Shown piece after piece: positions 17,559 through 25,145 of a DNA stretch of 64,000 nt; within the stretch, counting starts at the first letter, position 1; each line of letters opens with the position of its first letter. The notes below the pieces were generated by a model, which was not told where the DNA came from, did no database searches, and saw only the letters and a program-made list of their open reading frames with translations. The position numbers and the translations under genes were made by a program. This stretch comes from Chloracidobacterium sp. (GTDB lineage Bacteria > Acidobacteriota > Blastocatellia > Pyrinomonadales > Pyrinomonadaceae), in assembly GCA_016712045.1 (NCBI GenBank), contig JADJRV010000007.1, positions 62,001-126,000 on the forward strand, given 5' to 3'.

Positions 17559-18119
17559 ATGTCGAGAGTAGGAAAAAAACCGATCTCGATCCCGTCCGGC
17601 GTGACCGTGACGATCAGTGAATCGGAGATGGAAGTCAAAGGGCCGAAAGGCACATTGCGTAGTCCGATCCCTAAGGGCGTCAGCTTTAAGCAAGAGGACG
17701 GCGTACTAACGGCCGAGCGTTCGGGCGACGATGTCGCTGCGTTTCACGGACTTGCGAGAGCATTGGCAAATAATGCCATTGTCGGCGTGACAGAGGGGTT
17801 TACTAAGGATCTCGATATCGTCGGCGTCGGTTACAAGGCTGACGTTCAGGGTAAAAAGATCCTGTTTGCACTCGGATATTCGCATCCGATCGATTACCCT
17901 CTGCCGGACGGCGTTGAAGCCAAGGCAGAGCGTGTAAATTCAAAGACGACGATCAACCAGTATCAGACGACGATCACGCTGAGCGGCATCGACAAGCAGT
18001 TGCTTGGACAGGTCGCAGCCGAATTGAACCGTCTGCGTAAGCCGGATGCATACAAGGGCAAGGGCGTGAGATACGCGGATAAGTATTACAGATTGAAACC
18101 AGGCAAAACAGGTAAATAG
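17559..18119 (+). CDS. rplF: 50S ribosomal protein L6
   Basis: 186 residues with MSRVGKKPISIPSGV, the duplicated L6 folds and LRKPDAYKGKGVRYADKYYRLKPGKTGK at the C-terminus. L6 lies near the GTPase-associated centre. Length and order are standard. Confidence 0.98.
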   Translation: MSRVGKKPISIPSGVTVTISESEMEVKGPKGTLRSPIPKGVSFKQEDGVLTAERSGDDVAAFHGLARALANNAIVGVTEGFTKDLDIVGVGYKADVQGKKILFALGYSHPIDYPLPDGVEAKAERVNSKTTINQYQTTITLSGIDKQLLGQVAAELNRLRKPDAYKGKGVRYADKYYRLKPGKTGK

Positions 18120-18190
18120 TTCGTAGAGTGTCGATTTCGAATGTCGAATGGGAAGACATTCGAACTTCGAATTCGAAACTCGAAACTAAG
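18120..18190. repeat. TTCGAAT-type word-repeat hairpin between rplF and rplR
   Basis: The left arm (TTCGTAGAGTGTCGATTTCGAATGTCGAATG) and the right arm (CATTCGAACTTCGAATTCGAAACTCGAAACTAAG) pair over most of their length around GGAAGA. CATTCGA/TCGAATG at the loop base is exact. rplR starts 3-4 bases after the arm with no ribosome-binding site. Confidence 0.88.
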
Positions 18191-18193
18191 ATT

Positions 18194-18598
18194 ATGGGAC
18201 AGAAAAGCAGAGCAGACATCAGAGCAGGTGTTCACAGCCGCATTCGTAAGAAAGTTCGCGGTTCGGCTGACAGGCCGAGACTAGCGGTTTTCCGCAGCCT
18301 CAACCACATCTACGCACAGGTCATTGATGACCAGAGCGGTACGACGTTGGCGACGGCATCGACAACTGAAAAGGCGCTTGGCATTAAAGCCGGCGGTAAT
18401 GTCGAGGCGGCAAAATCGGTAGGAAAAGCGATCGCCGAGCGTGCCCAAAAGGCAGGCATTTCGACCGTTGTGTTCGATCGTGGCGGATATCTTTTCCACG
18501 GACGTGTCAAAGCGTTGATCGACGCCACCCGCGAGGCCGGACTTAACAAGCACGAGGCAGCTGCAAAGGCAGAAAAGCAAGAAGGTAATGATGAATAA
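18194..18598 (+). CDS. rplR: 50S ribosomal protein L18
   Basis: 134 residues from ATG 18194. An upstream start would read through the repeat and add non-L18 residues. IRKKVRGSADRPRLAVFRSLNHIYAQVIDD and VVFDRGGYLFHGRVKALIDATREAGL define L18, the 5S rRNA binder. The C-terminal KHEAAAKAEKQEGNDE is a short charged tail absent from most L18. It overlaps rpsE by 11 bp. Confidence 0.95.
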   Translation: MGQKSRADIRAGVHSRIRKKVRGSADRPRLAVFRSLNHIYAQVIDDQSGTTLATASTTEKALGIKAGGNVEAAKSVGKAIAERAQKAGISTVVFDRGGYLFHGRVKALIDATREAGLNKHEAAAKAEKQEGNDE

Positions 18599-19097
18599 TA
18601 ATAAGAAGATCAATCCGGGCGGTTTGCTCCTCAAGGATCAGTTGATCTCGATCAATCGAGTCACCAAGGTCGTTAAGGGCGGTAAGAATATGTCGTTTGC
18701 GGCATTGGTCGTCGTTGGTGATGAGGCCGGACACGTTGGTTTTGGAACAGGAAAGGCAAAGGAAGTGCCGAACGCGATCAAGAAAGCGGTCGAAGCAGCC
18801 AAAAACAGTCTGATCCGTGTGCCGCTTATCGATGGCACGCTGCCACACGAACTGATCGGCAAATACGGTGCAGGACGCGTCTTGCTCAAGCCGGCATCAG
18901 AGGGAACTGGCGTTATCGCCGGTGGTGCCGTGCGTGCAGTTTTGCAATCGCTTGGCGTTCACAATGTTCGCACCAAGATCCTTGGTTCGAACAACCCGCA
19001 CAACGTCATTCGTGCAACATTTAACGGCCTGACGAGAATGAAGGACCCGCTCGAAGTTGCAAGATTGCGTGGAAAGCAGGTGGAAGAACTTGGGTAA
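18588..19097 (+). CDS. rpsE: 30S ribosomal protein S5
   Basis: 169 residues; LKDQLISINRVTKVVKGGKNMSFAALVVVGD and the ram-region GTGVIAGGAVRAVLQSLGV are intact. S5 contributes to decoding accuracy and mRNA entry. It begins within the end of rplR (11-bp overlap), implying coupling. Confidence 0.97.
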   Translation: MMNNNKKINPGGLLLKDQLISINRVTKVVKGGKNMSFAALVVVGDEAGHVGFGTGKAKEVPNAIKKAVEAAKNSLIRVPLIDGTLPHELIGKYGAGRVLLKPASEGTGVIAGGAVRAVLQSLGVHNVRTKILGSNNPHNVIRATFNGLTRMKDPLEVARLRGKQVEELG

Positions 19098-19176
19098 TAT
19101 CGAATTTCGAATATCGAATGATGAATCGGAGATCTGATTCGGAATTTGATATTTGATATTTGAAATTTGAAATATC
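19096..19176. repeat. Word-repeat hairpin between rpsE and rpmD
   Basis: Left arm ATATCGAATTTCGAATATCGAATGATGAATC; right arm GATTCGGAATTTGATATTTGATATTTG...AAATAT. GAATC/GATTC closes near the loop. The left uses TTCGAAT words, the right AAATTTG words, so the two vocabularies mix in one element. The rpmD ATG follows directly. Confidence 0.85.
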
Positions 19177-19380
19177 ATGGCAAAGAAAACAGAAAATTCG
19201 GAAAGCTCGCAGATCAAGATCCAGTATTACCGGAGCATGATCGGCTACGCTAAGAAACAGAAAGATATCGTCAAGAGCCTGGGCATCACTAAGTTGAACC
19301 AGACGGTTGTCCGCGAGGACACGGCGGCGTCACGCGGCATTGTTGCAAAGATCCCGCATCTTTTGAGGATAGTGGAATAA
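19177..19380 (+). CDS. rpmD: 50S ribosomal protein L30
   Basis: 67 residues; KIQYYRSMIGYAKKQKDIVKSLGITKLNQTVVREDTAASRGIVAKIPHLLRI is typical L30, with a short polar N-terminal extension (MAKKTENSESSQ). The order rpsE-rpmD-rplO is canonical. No Shine-Dalgarno upstream. Confidence 0.95.
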   Translation: MAKKTENSESSQIKIQYYRSMIGYAKKQKDIVKSLGITKLNQTVVREDTAASRGIVAKIPHLLRIVE

Positions 19381-19448
19381 ATAATGAATGCTGAATATGG
19401 AATGATGAACATAAGAATTCATCGTTCGAAATTCGTAATTCGACATTA
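19381..19448. repeat. Word-repeat hairpin between rpmD and rplO
   Basis: The left arm TAATGAATGCTGAATATGGAATGATGAAC pairs imperfectly with the right arm AATTCATCGTTCGAAATTCGTAATTCGACATTA; TAATG/CATTA closes the outer end. rplO starts 5 bases later (ACAATATG) without a ribosome-binding site. Confidence 0.85.
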
Positions 19449-19453
19449 ACAAT

Positions 19454-19933
19454 ATGGTACTAGCACTAAATAATTTACGTCCGGCAAAAGGTTCGACGCA
19501 TAAGAAAAAACGTATTGGCCGCGGTCCCGGTTCGGGAACCGGTAAGACTGCCGGTAAGGGCCACAAGGGTCAGAAATCGCGTTCGGGCTATAGCCAAAAG
19601 ATCGGTTTCGAAGGTGGACAGATGCCTTTGCAGCGTCGTCTGCCAAAGCGCGGCTTTACCAATATCTTTAAGAAACAATGGATCGAGATCAGCCTCGCTA
19701 AGATCGAAGAAAGTTTCAAGGCTGGTGACGATGTCACGCCGGAAATTTTGCACGAACGCGGCCTGATCAAAAAAGCCAAGCACGATCTTGTGATCCTCGG
19801 AACTGGCGAGGTGACAAAGTCGTTAAATATTTCAGCACACCGCTTTACCAAAACGGCTAAAGACAAGGTCGAAAAGGCCGGTGGAACTGCTACGGTCATC
19901 GAAAAGTACAAGGAAGCCGAAGCGGCTGCTTAG
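19454..19933 (+). CDS. rplO: 50S ribosomal protein L15
   Basis: 159 residues; LNNLRPAKGSTHKKKRIGRGPGSGTGKTAGKGHKGQ and FEGGQMPLQRRLPKRGF are diagnostic. L15 assembles late into the 50S core. Directly before secY, as in most spc operons. Confidence 0.98.
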   Translation: MVLALNNLRPAKGSTHKKKRIGRGPGSGTGKTAGKGHKGQKSRSGYSQKIGFEGGQMPLQRRLPKRGFTNIFKKQWIEISLAKIEESFKAGDDVTPEILHERGLIKKAKHDLVILGTGEVTKSLNISAHRFTKTAKDKVEKAGGTATVIEKYKEAEAAA

Positions 19934-20012
19934 TCCGTTGTTCGTAGTTTGTCGTTGGTTGCAGCATCCGCTTTACGGTTCGCCGGGCAACTAACAACCA
20001 ACCACGAACGAC
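19933..20012. repeat. GTTGTTCGT-type word-repeat hairpin between rplO and secY
   Basis: The left arm GTTGTTCGTAGTTTGTCGTTGGTTG pairs with the right arm CAACTAACAACCAACCACGAACGACC around a GC-richer centre. The same words appear inside the mutS2 coding sequence (54423-54456). secY starts 10 bases after the arm with no Shine-Dalgarno. Confidence 0.88.
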
Positions 20013-20022
20013 CACCAAATTT

Positions 20023-21441
20023 ATGGAAAAGTTTTTTGGCGCCGTTCAAAACATGTTCAAGATCCCCGAGCTGCGGAAGAGAATACTCTTCACACTCGGG
20101 CTTTTGGCTGTGTATCGCTTTGGTGCCCACGTGCAGGCACCGGGCATAAATTCCGCGCAGCTTGAAAGGGTTTGGGGCGAAGTGGCGGGAACGCTGCTTG
20201 GCGTTCTCGATCTGTTCTCGGGCGGTAATTTCCGTACTATTTCCGTATTTGCACTCGGTGTGACGCCATATATTACGGCGTCGATCATCATGCAGCTCCT
20301 GCCTGTTCTCTCGCCTGCGATGAAGAAAATTCAGGAAGAGGGCGAGGTCGGACGGCAGAAAATGAACCAATGGACGCGGTATTCGACCGTTGTTCTGTGT
20401 GCGGTTCAGACGTTTTTTGTATCGACTTGGCTCTCGCGAAATCAGATCATTCCTGATACGTGGTGGGCTTCGGCGATGATCGTCGTTACGCTGACGACAG
20501 GTACGATCTTTGTAATGTGGCTGGGTGAGCAGATCACCGAACGCGGTGTCGGCAACGGCATCTCGCTGTTGATCTTTGCCGGTATCGTTATCGGTTTGCC
20601 TCGAGGCGTGATGCAGATCTCGGAGCGTGTTGGTTCGGGCGATACGACGCTTATTATTGGTGTTGCATTTCTCGTCGCGGTGCTCATCGCACTGATCGCG
20701 TTGATCGTCTATGTCGAATCTGCACGACGAAATATCGCTATCAGCTATGCCAGCCGTAAGGTTGGTAATCAGACATTTCGCGGACAGGAAACTGCTCTGC
20801 CGCTGAAGATCAACATGGGCGGCGTTATTCCCGTGATCTTTGCTTCGTCTGTGCTCGCGATGCCGCAGACGCTGTTTTCGGCATTCCCGGCTGATCCGGC
20901 AAATCCTGATTCGGCGTGGTCTAAGGTATTTACATTTTTCCAGCAGTTTCACGGTGGCGATCCTTATTACGAGCTCGTATTTCTGTCGCTGATCGTGATT
21001 TTCACGTTCTTTTACATCACCATCATCTTTAATACGGATGAGGTTGCGGACAATCTGCGTAAGCATGGCGGATTTATCGCCGGTATTCGTCCCGGTGCTC
21101 CGACGGCGGATTATCTAAACGGTATACTGACGCGTTTGACGACGGTCGGCGCTATTTATCTAGTGTTGATAGCGTTTATCCCGCAGCTGTTGCTAAGCGG
21201 TTTTAAGGTCGCACGTCTGCCGTTTATTGGTACGGCGGTTGATAATTTCCTGACCTCGACATCGGGCCTGAACTGGATACCAACTGGGCTCGGATATCAG
21301 TTTTATTTCGGCGGCACTTCGCTGCTGATCCTCGTCGGCGTGGCCATGGATACCGTATCGCAGATCGAAGCACAGCTCGTGATGCGTAATTACGAAGGAT
21401 TCTTGGGAGCCGGTTCGAGACTTCGCGGTCGCAGATCATAA
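20023..21441 (+). CDS. secY: Protein translocase subunit SecY
   Basis: 472 residues with ten hydrophobic helices. The N-terminal FKIPELRKRILFTLGLLAVYRFGAHV and the plug/helix-2 segment FSGGNFRTISVFALGVTPYITASIIMQLL are standard. The C-terminal cytoplasmic end is GFLGAGSRLRGRR. SecY forms the inner-membrane Sec channel with SecE and SecG. The order rplO-secY-adk-map is typical. Confidence 0.97.
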   Translation: MEKFFGAVQNMFKIPELRKRILFTLGLLAVYRFGAHVQAPGINSAQLERVWGEVAGTLLGVLDLFSGGNFRTISVFALGVTPYITASIIMQLLPVLSPAMKKIQEEGEVGRQKMNQWTRYSTVVLCAVQTFFVSTWLSRNQIIPDTWWASAMIVVTLTTGTIFVMWLGEQITERGVGNGISLLIFAGIVIGLPRGVMQISERVGSGDTTLIIGVAFLVAVLIALIALIVYVESARRNIAISYASRKVGNQTFRGQETALPLKINMGGVIPVIFASSVLAMPQTLFSAFPADPANPDSAWSKVFTFFQQFHGGDPYYELVFLSLIVIFTFFYITIIFNTDEVADNLRKHGGFIAGIRPGAPTADYLNGILTRLTTVGAIYLVLIAFIPQLLLSGFKVARLPFIGTAVDNFLTSTSGLNWIPTGLGYQFYFGGTSLLILVGVAMDTVSQIEAQLVMRNYEGFLGAGSRLRGRRS

Positions 21442-21444
21442 GAG

Positions 21445-21520
21445 TTTGCCACAGAGGGCACAGAGAACACTGAGAAAGGAAGTTTTCCTGCTCTGTGTCT
21501 TCTGTGCTCTCTGTGGCTAA
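21445..21520. repeat. CACAGAG-type word-repeat hairpin between secY and adk
   Basis: The left arm TTGCCACAGAGGGCACAGAGAACACTGAGAAAGG pairs with the right arm CTGCTCTGTGTCTTCTGTGCTCTCTGTGGC. Each arm carries three or four ~9-bp words (CACAGAGGG, CACAGAGAA, CACTGAGAA). adk begins ~8 bases beyond the arm with no clear ribosome-binding site. Confidence 0.9.
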
Positions 21521-21528
21521 AGATTTTA

Positions 21529-22176
21529 ATGGAAAAGATCATCATACTCATAGGGGCACCGGGAGCCGGAAAGGGAACTCAGGCTCGGCTGCTCGATGAA
21601 CGAAAAGGCATACCGCAGATCTCGACGGGCGATATGTTTCGCGAGATGAAAAAGGCTGACACGCCGCTGGCTCGTGAGGTTCAGGAAACAATGGCGTCGG
21701 GGAAGCTTATTTCGGATGATCTTACGTATAAGATCGTACGGGAGCGGACATCGAAACCAGATACGGCCGGAACGTATGTGCTTGACGGATATCCGCGAAC
21801 TGCGGTTCAGGCTGAGCAGCTTGAGCGGCTTGCGGTCGAGCAGGGAAAAGAGATACAAGCGATCGAGGTCGATGTGCCGCGTGACGAATTGTTCAAACGC
21901 TTGACCGGCCGCCGAAGCTGCCCGGTGTGCGGTGAGATCTACAATATCTATTCGCGTCCGCCAAAGAACGACGGGTTTTGTGACGATCATCCTGATGCAA
22001 AACTCGATCATCGTGCGGATGATAACGAGGAAAGCGTTCGGACGAGGCTTGATACATACAAAACGAACACCGAACCGCTACTGGCATATTACGAGCGTTC
22101 GGGACGGTTAAAGAAAGTGGACGGGACCGGAGATGTCGAAGATATTTATTCAGAGCTCGAAACGCTCGTGGCTTGA
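21529..22176 (+). CDS. adk: Adenylate kinase (zinc-lid type)
   Basis: 215 residues. P-loop GAPGAGKGTQ (residues 9-18), VLDGYPRT, and a long LID with CPVC and FCDDH, giving three Cys and nearby Asp/His as zinc ligands. It catalyses ATP + AMP to 2 ADP. It lies between secY and map in the usual order. Confidence 0.97.
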   Translation: MEKIIILIGAPGAGKGTQARLLDERKGIPQISTGDMFREMKKADTPLAREVQETMASGKLISDDLTYKIVRERTSKPDTAGTYVLDGYPRTAVQAEQLERLAVEQGKEIQAIEVDVPRDELFKRLTGRRSCPVCGEIYNIYSRPPKNDGFCDDHPDAKLDHRADDNEESVRTRLDTYKTNTEPLLAYYERSGRLKKVDGTGDVEDIYSELETLVA

Positions 22177-22188
22177 GATCGAAAAGAT

Positions 22189-22992
22189 ATGATCATCGCG
22201 AAATCAGCAAAAGACCTTGATAAAATGCGTGCCGTCGGCGAGCTTATCGCCGAGGTGCGTGAGGCTTTGCGTGTGATGGTCGAGCCGGGCATTTCGACGA
22301 TGGATCTCAATAACGCGGCGGAAAAGATGATTCGCGACGCGGGTGCTCTGCCGACATTTATTGGTTATCACGGGTTTCCTTATGCGATATGTGCGTCGGT
22401 TAACGACGAGATCGTCCACGGGTTTTCGAAGACTACACCCTTAATAGAAGGCGATATTGCCTCGCTCGATATGGCCGCAACGTATCAAGGGTTTGTCGGC
22501 GATACGGCGATGACAGTGCCGGTCGGTAAGATAAGCGAGGAACTGGAACAGCTTATTCGTGTGACAGAGGAATGTCTTGAGTACGGTATCCAAGCCGCTC
22601 GGGTCAATAACCGGATCGGTGATATTGGTTGGGCTGTTCAAGAACACGCAGAGAAATTTGGTTACGGAATTGTTCGCGATTATACCGGACATGGTATTGG
22701 CCGCCAGATGCATGAGTCGCCACAGATACCAAATTACGGGCGTCCGGGCACAAAAGAGCGAATTCGTGCGGGCTATTGTTTTGCGATCGAGCCGATGCTC
22801 AATCTCGGAACTGCCGCTACAAAGACGCTTGGTGACAAGTGGACTGTAGTTACATTAGACGGCAAACCTTCGGCTCACGCAGAGCATACGTTGGCGGTGA
22901 CGCCGGACGGGCCGGAAATTTTGACGCTTACAAAAGAGCAGAAACGGCTCAGGCAAGCGAACGGCGCAGATAATGCGGCTTCGGCGACTTGA
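22189..22992 (+). CDS. map: Type I methionine aminopeptidase
   Basis: 267 residues. Metal ligands are recognisable in ASLDMAATYQGFVGDTAMT (two Asp), YTGHGIGRQMHE (His), FAIEPM (Glu) and HAEHTLAV (Glu). It removes the initiator Met from nascent proteins. 12 bp after adk. The last ~20 residues (EQKRLRQANGADNAASAT) are a short extra tail. Confidence 0.97.
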   Translation: MIIAKSAKDLDKMRAVGELIAEVREALRVMVEPGISTMDLNNAAEKMIRDAGALPTFIGYHGFPYAICASVNDEIVHGFSKTTPLIEGDIASLDMAATYQGFVGDTAMTVPVGKISEELEQLIRVTEECLEYGIQAARVNNRIGDIGWAVQEHAEKFGYGIVRDYTGHGIGRQMHESPQIPNYGRPGTKERIRAGYCFAIEPMLNLGTAATKTLGDKWTVVTLDGKPSAHAEHTLAVTPDGPEILTLTKEQKRLRQANGADNAASAT

Positions 22993-23058
22993 AAAATTGG
23001 CCGTTAGAGGCTAATATTATTGGTTTGCTCAACTATTCAGCAAGTTGGCGTTGTATGT

Positions 23059-23280
23059 ATGTCTAAAGAAGAAGCGATAGAGGTCACAGCGACAGTGCTG
23101 GAAACATTGCCTAATGCAATGTTCAAGGTTGCTGTGGACGATAATAACCACGAGGTTTTGGCTCATATTTCGGGCAAAATGCGTAAGAATTTTATTCGCA
23201 TATTGCCGGGCGACAAGGTTCTAGTTGAGCTTTCGCCGTATGATCTAGGACGTGGACGAATTACTTATCGCTATAAGTAG
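23059..23280 (+). CDS. infA: Translation initiation factor IF-1
   Basis: 73 residues from ATG 23059 (MSKEEAIEVTATVLETLPNAMFKV), the family length. The S1-like OB fold ends LSPYDLGRGRITYRYK. Upstream non-ATG starts would add ~13 residues and are not needed. IF-1 blocks the A site during initiation. Canonical neighbours map and rpmJ. Confidence 0.96.
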   Translation: MSKEEAIEVTATVLETLPNAMFKVAVDDNNHEVLAHISGKMRKNFIRILPGDKVLVELSPYDLGRGRITYRYK

Positions 23281-23295
23281 GACAGGTGAAACAAG

Positions 23296-23409
23296 ATGAA
23301 AGTTAGGCCATCAGTAAAGAAAATGTGCGACAAGTGCAAGGTGATCCATCGCAAGGGCATCGTGCGTGTTATTTGTGAGAATCCTAAGCACAAGCAAAGA
23401 CAGGGTTAA
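23296..23409 (+). CDS. rpmJ: 50S ribosomal protein L36
   Basis: 37 residues, MKVRPSVKKMCDKCKVIHRK followed by GIVRVICENPKHKQRQG. Three Cys and one His (C-x2-C ... C-x4-H) form the zinc ribbon of the C-plus form. AGGTGAAACAAG lies just upstream. Sits in the standard infA-rpmJ-rpsM order. Confidence 0.96.
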   Translation: MKVRPSVKKMCDKCKVIHRKGIVRVICENPKHKQRQG

Positions 23410-23424
23410 TAAATCGGAGAAATT

Positions 23425-23808
23425 ATGGCTCGTATAGCAGGAGTTGATCTACCGCCCAATAAGAGGGCACAAATTGGAATGACCTACATCTATGGTGTGG
23501 GCAAATCGCGTGCGACCGCGATCCTGGAACAGGCCGGTATCGGCATCGATTCCAGGATCAAGGATCTGAGCGAAGACGAACTAAATAAGATCCGTGCGAT
23601 CCTCGACGGTATGGATGACATCGAGGGCGATCTACGAAAGCTCACCCAGATGAACATCAAGCGTTTGATGGACATCGGATGCTATCGCGGCTTGCGTCAC
23701 AGACGCGGACTGCCCGTTCGCGGACAGCGCACCAGCACTAACGCACGAACAAGAAAAGGGCCGCGTAAAGCAGCCGTTGCGAAGAAGAAGGCACCAGGGA
23801 AGAAATAA
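23425..23808 (+). CDS. rpsM: 30S ribosomal protein S13
   Basis: 127 residues; MARIAGVDLPPNKRAQIGMTYIYGVGKSRA and the C-terminal RHRRGLPVRGQRTSTNARTRKG that contacts P-site tRNA. AAATCGGAGAAATT supplies a ribosome-binding site. Starts the alpha-operon genes. Confidence 0.98.
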   Translation: MARIAGVDLPPNKRAQIGMTYIYGVGKSRATAILEQAGIGIDSRIKDLSEDELNKIRAILDGMDDIEGDLRKLTQMNIKRLMDIGCYRGLRHRRGLPVRGQRTSTNARTRKGPRKAAVAKKKAPGKK

Positions 23809-23876
23809 AGTCCAAAGTCCCAAGTCCCAAGTCCTGTATGTTGACTTGGGACTTGGGGCCTGGGGCTTGGGACTCA
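23808..23876. repeat. GTCCCAA-type word-repeat hairpin between rpsM and rpsK
   Basis: The left arm AGTCCAAAGTCCCAAGTCCCAAGTCC and right arm GACTTGGGACTTGGGGCCTGGGGCTTGGGACT pair over ~26 bp around TGTATGTT. Closely similar words occur in the mutS2 coding sequence (53494-53527). rpsK starts 6 bases later with no Shine-Dalgarno. Confidence 0.92.
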
Positions 23877-23881
23877 TATAA

Positions 23882-24280
23882 ATGGCAAAAGCAGCAACAA
23901 AAAAGAAGGTTTATAAGAAGAAAGAGAAAAAGAATATACCTGTAGGTATCGTTCATATCGCGGCGTCGTTTAATAACACGCTGATCTCGATCACCGATAC
24001 GCAGGGAAATCTTGTTGGTCAATCTTCGTCGGGAGCACGCGGTTTTCGCGGTTCGCGAAAGGGAACACCGTTCGCGGCTCAGCAGGCGGCATCAGAAGTT
24101 GCCCGTAAGGCACTCGATGTCGGTATGCGTGAGGTCGAGGTTCGGGTCAAAGGCCCGGGCGGAGGACGTGAATCTGCAATTCGTGCGATCGCACTGGCAG
24201 GTATTCGTGTGACGTCGATCCGCGATACGACACCGATCCCGCACAATGGTTGCAGGCCGCCGAAACGGCGTAGGGTTTGA
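23882..24280 (+). CDS. rpsK: 30S ribosomal protein S11
   Basis: 132 residues; GIVHIAASFNNTLISITDTQGN, SSGARGFRGSRKGTPFAAQQAA and the C-terminal TPIPHNGCRPPKRRRV are unmistakable. S11 lines the 30S platform near the Shine-Dalgarno helix. A Lys-rich N-terminus (KAATKKKVYKKKEKKN) is slightly extended. Confidence 0.98.
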   Translation: MAKAATKKKVYKKKEKKNIPVGIVHIAASFNNTLISITDTQGNLVGQSSSGARGFRGSRKGTPFAAQQAASEVARKALDVGMREVEVRVKGPGGGRESAIRAIALAGIRVTSIRDTTPIPHNGCRPPKRRRV

Positions 24281-24340
24281 TCGATTTTGGAATTTTTTGG
24301 ATCAATTTGAAATTTCAGATTTGAAATTTGAAATTGGTGG
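24281..24340. repeat. AAATTTG-type repeat between rpsK and rpsD
   Basis: CAATTTGAAATTTCAGATTTGAAATTTGAAATTG (within 24303-24336) is a direct and inverted repeat of AATTTGAAATTT. CAATTT/AAATTG closes the ends. Followed by ~70 bp of unrelated spacer containing CCGTATAAGGTACGG. Confidence 0.75.
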
Positions 24341-24409
24341 TTATCGAAAGGATGAAGGGCTGCGGCTCGTAAACTTTTCCGTATAAGGTACGGAGGCAGA
24401 ATATAAATT

Positions 24410-25042
24410 ATGGCTAGATATAGAGATGCGGTGTGCAGACTTTGCCGCCGCGAAGGTGGAAAGTTATTTTTGAAAGGCGACCGGTGTTTCAAGCCGTCGT
24501 GTGCTATCGAGAAACGCGGAACTAACCCTCCGGGGCAGCATGGTGCGGCTCGCCGCAAGATGCTCCAGGGCTATGGTGAGCAGCTTCGCGAAAAACAGAA
24601 AGTAAAACGTATTTACTTTATCCTCGAAAAGCAGTTTCGCAACTATTTTGAAAAGGCACGCCGTCAAAAGGGTGTTACGGGTGAGAACTTGTTGTTCATG
24701 CTCGAACGCCGCCTCGACAACGTCGTCTACCGCTCAGGTTTTTCGACCTCACGCCGACAGGCTCGTCAGCTGGTAAATCACGGACATATCGAAGTAAATG
24801 GCCGCAAGGTCGACATCCCTTCATTTCAGGTGAAAGCGGGTGACGCTATCGCCGTCAAGGGCCGCACGCAGAACAACACGCACGTCGAAGGTGCATGGTC
24901 GACAGCAGCGGGCCGTGGACGTCCGGCGTGGCTTAGTGCCGGCGGACAGGAGTTTACGGTCAACGTTTCGGCAACGCCGAGACGCGAAGATATTGACGCA
25001 AACATTAACGAACAGCTTATTGTCGAACTTTACAGTAAGTAA
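24410..25042 (+). CDS. rpsD: 30S ribosomal protein S4
   Basis: 210 residues. The N-terminal CRLCRREGGKLFLKGDRC keeps three or more Cys, consistent with the zinc-binding C-plus form. The S4 RNA-binding domain LDNVVYRSGFSTSRRQARQLVNHGHIEVNGRKV is present. S4 nucleates 30S assembly and can repress the alpha operon. The rpsK-rpsD-rpoA-rplQ order is canonical. Confidence 0.97.
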   Translation: MARYRDAVCRLCRREGGKLFLKGDRCFKPSCAIEKRGTNPPGQHGAARRKMLQGYGEQLREKQKVKRIYFILEKQFRNYFEKARRQKGVTGENLLFMLERRLDNVVYRSGFSTSRRQARQLVNHGHIEVNGRKVDIPSFQVKAGDAIAVKGRTQNNTHVEGAWSTAAGRGRPAWLSAGGQEFTVNVSATPRREDIDANINEQLIVELYSK

Positions 25043-25049
25043 TAAATAC

Positions 25050-25119
25050 GAGTTGGCTGAAGTAGCCGTGGCCGAAGAGTCTGTTCTTGCTAGGGAGGCC
25101 CCGGGGACAAAGCCAACTC
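25050..25119 (+). promoter_or_regulatory. Structured spacer between rpsD and rpoA
   Basis: GAGTTGGCT (25050-25058) pairs exactly with AGCCAACTC (25111-25119), enclosing GGCC-rich inner pairings. It is GC-rich and not built of tandem words, unlike the repeats nearby. It could control rpoA expression or RNA processing; no T-tract follows, so it is not a typical terminator. Confidence 0.5.
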
Positions 25120-25145
25120 ATTAGACCTTTTAAAACAAGAACAAT

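Noticed and set aside
19930..21066. Long minus-strand reading frame opposite secY (378 codons)
   Set aside because: It is an antisense shadow of secY with Arg/His/Asp-rich composition and no start signal.
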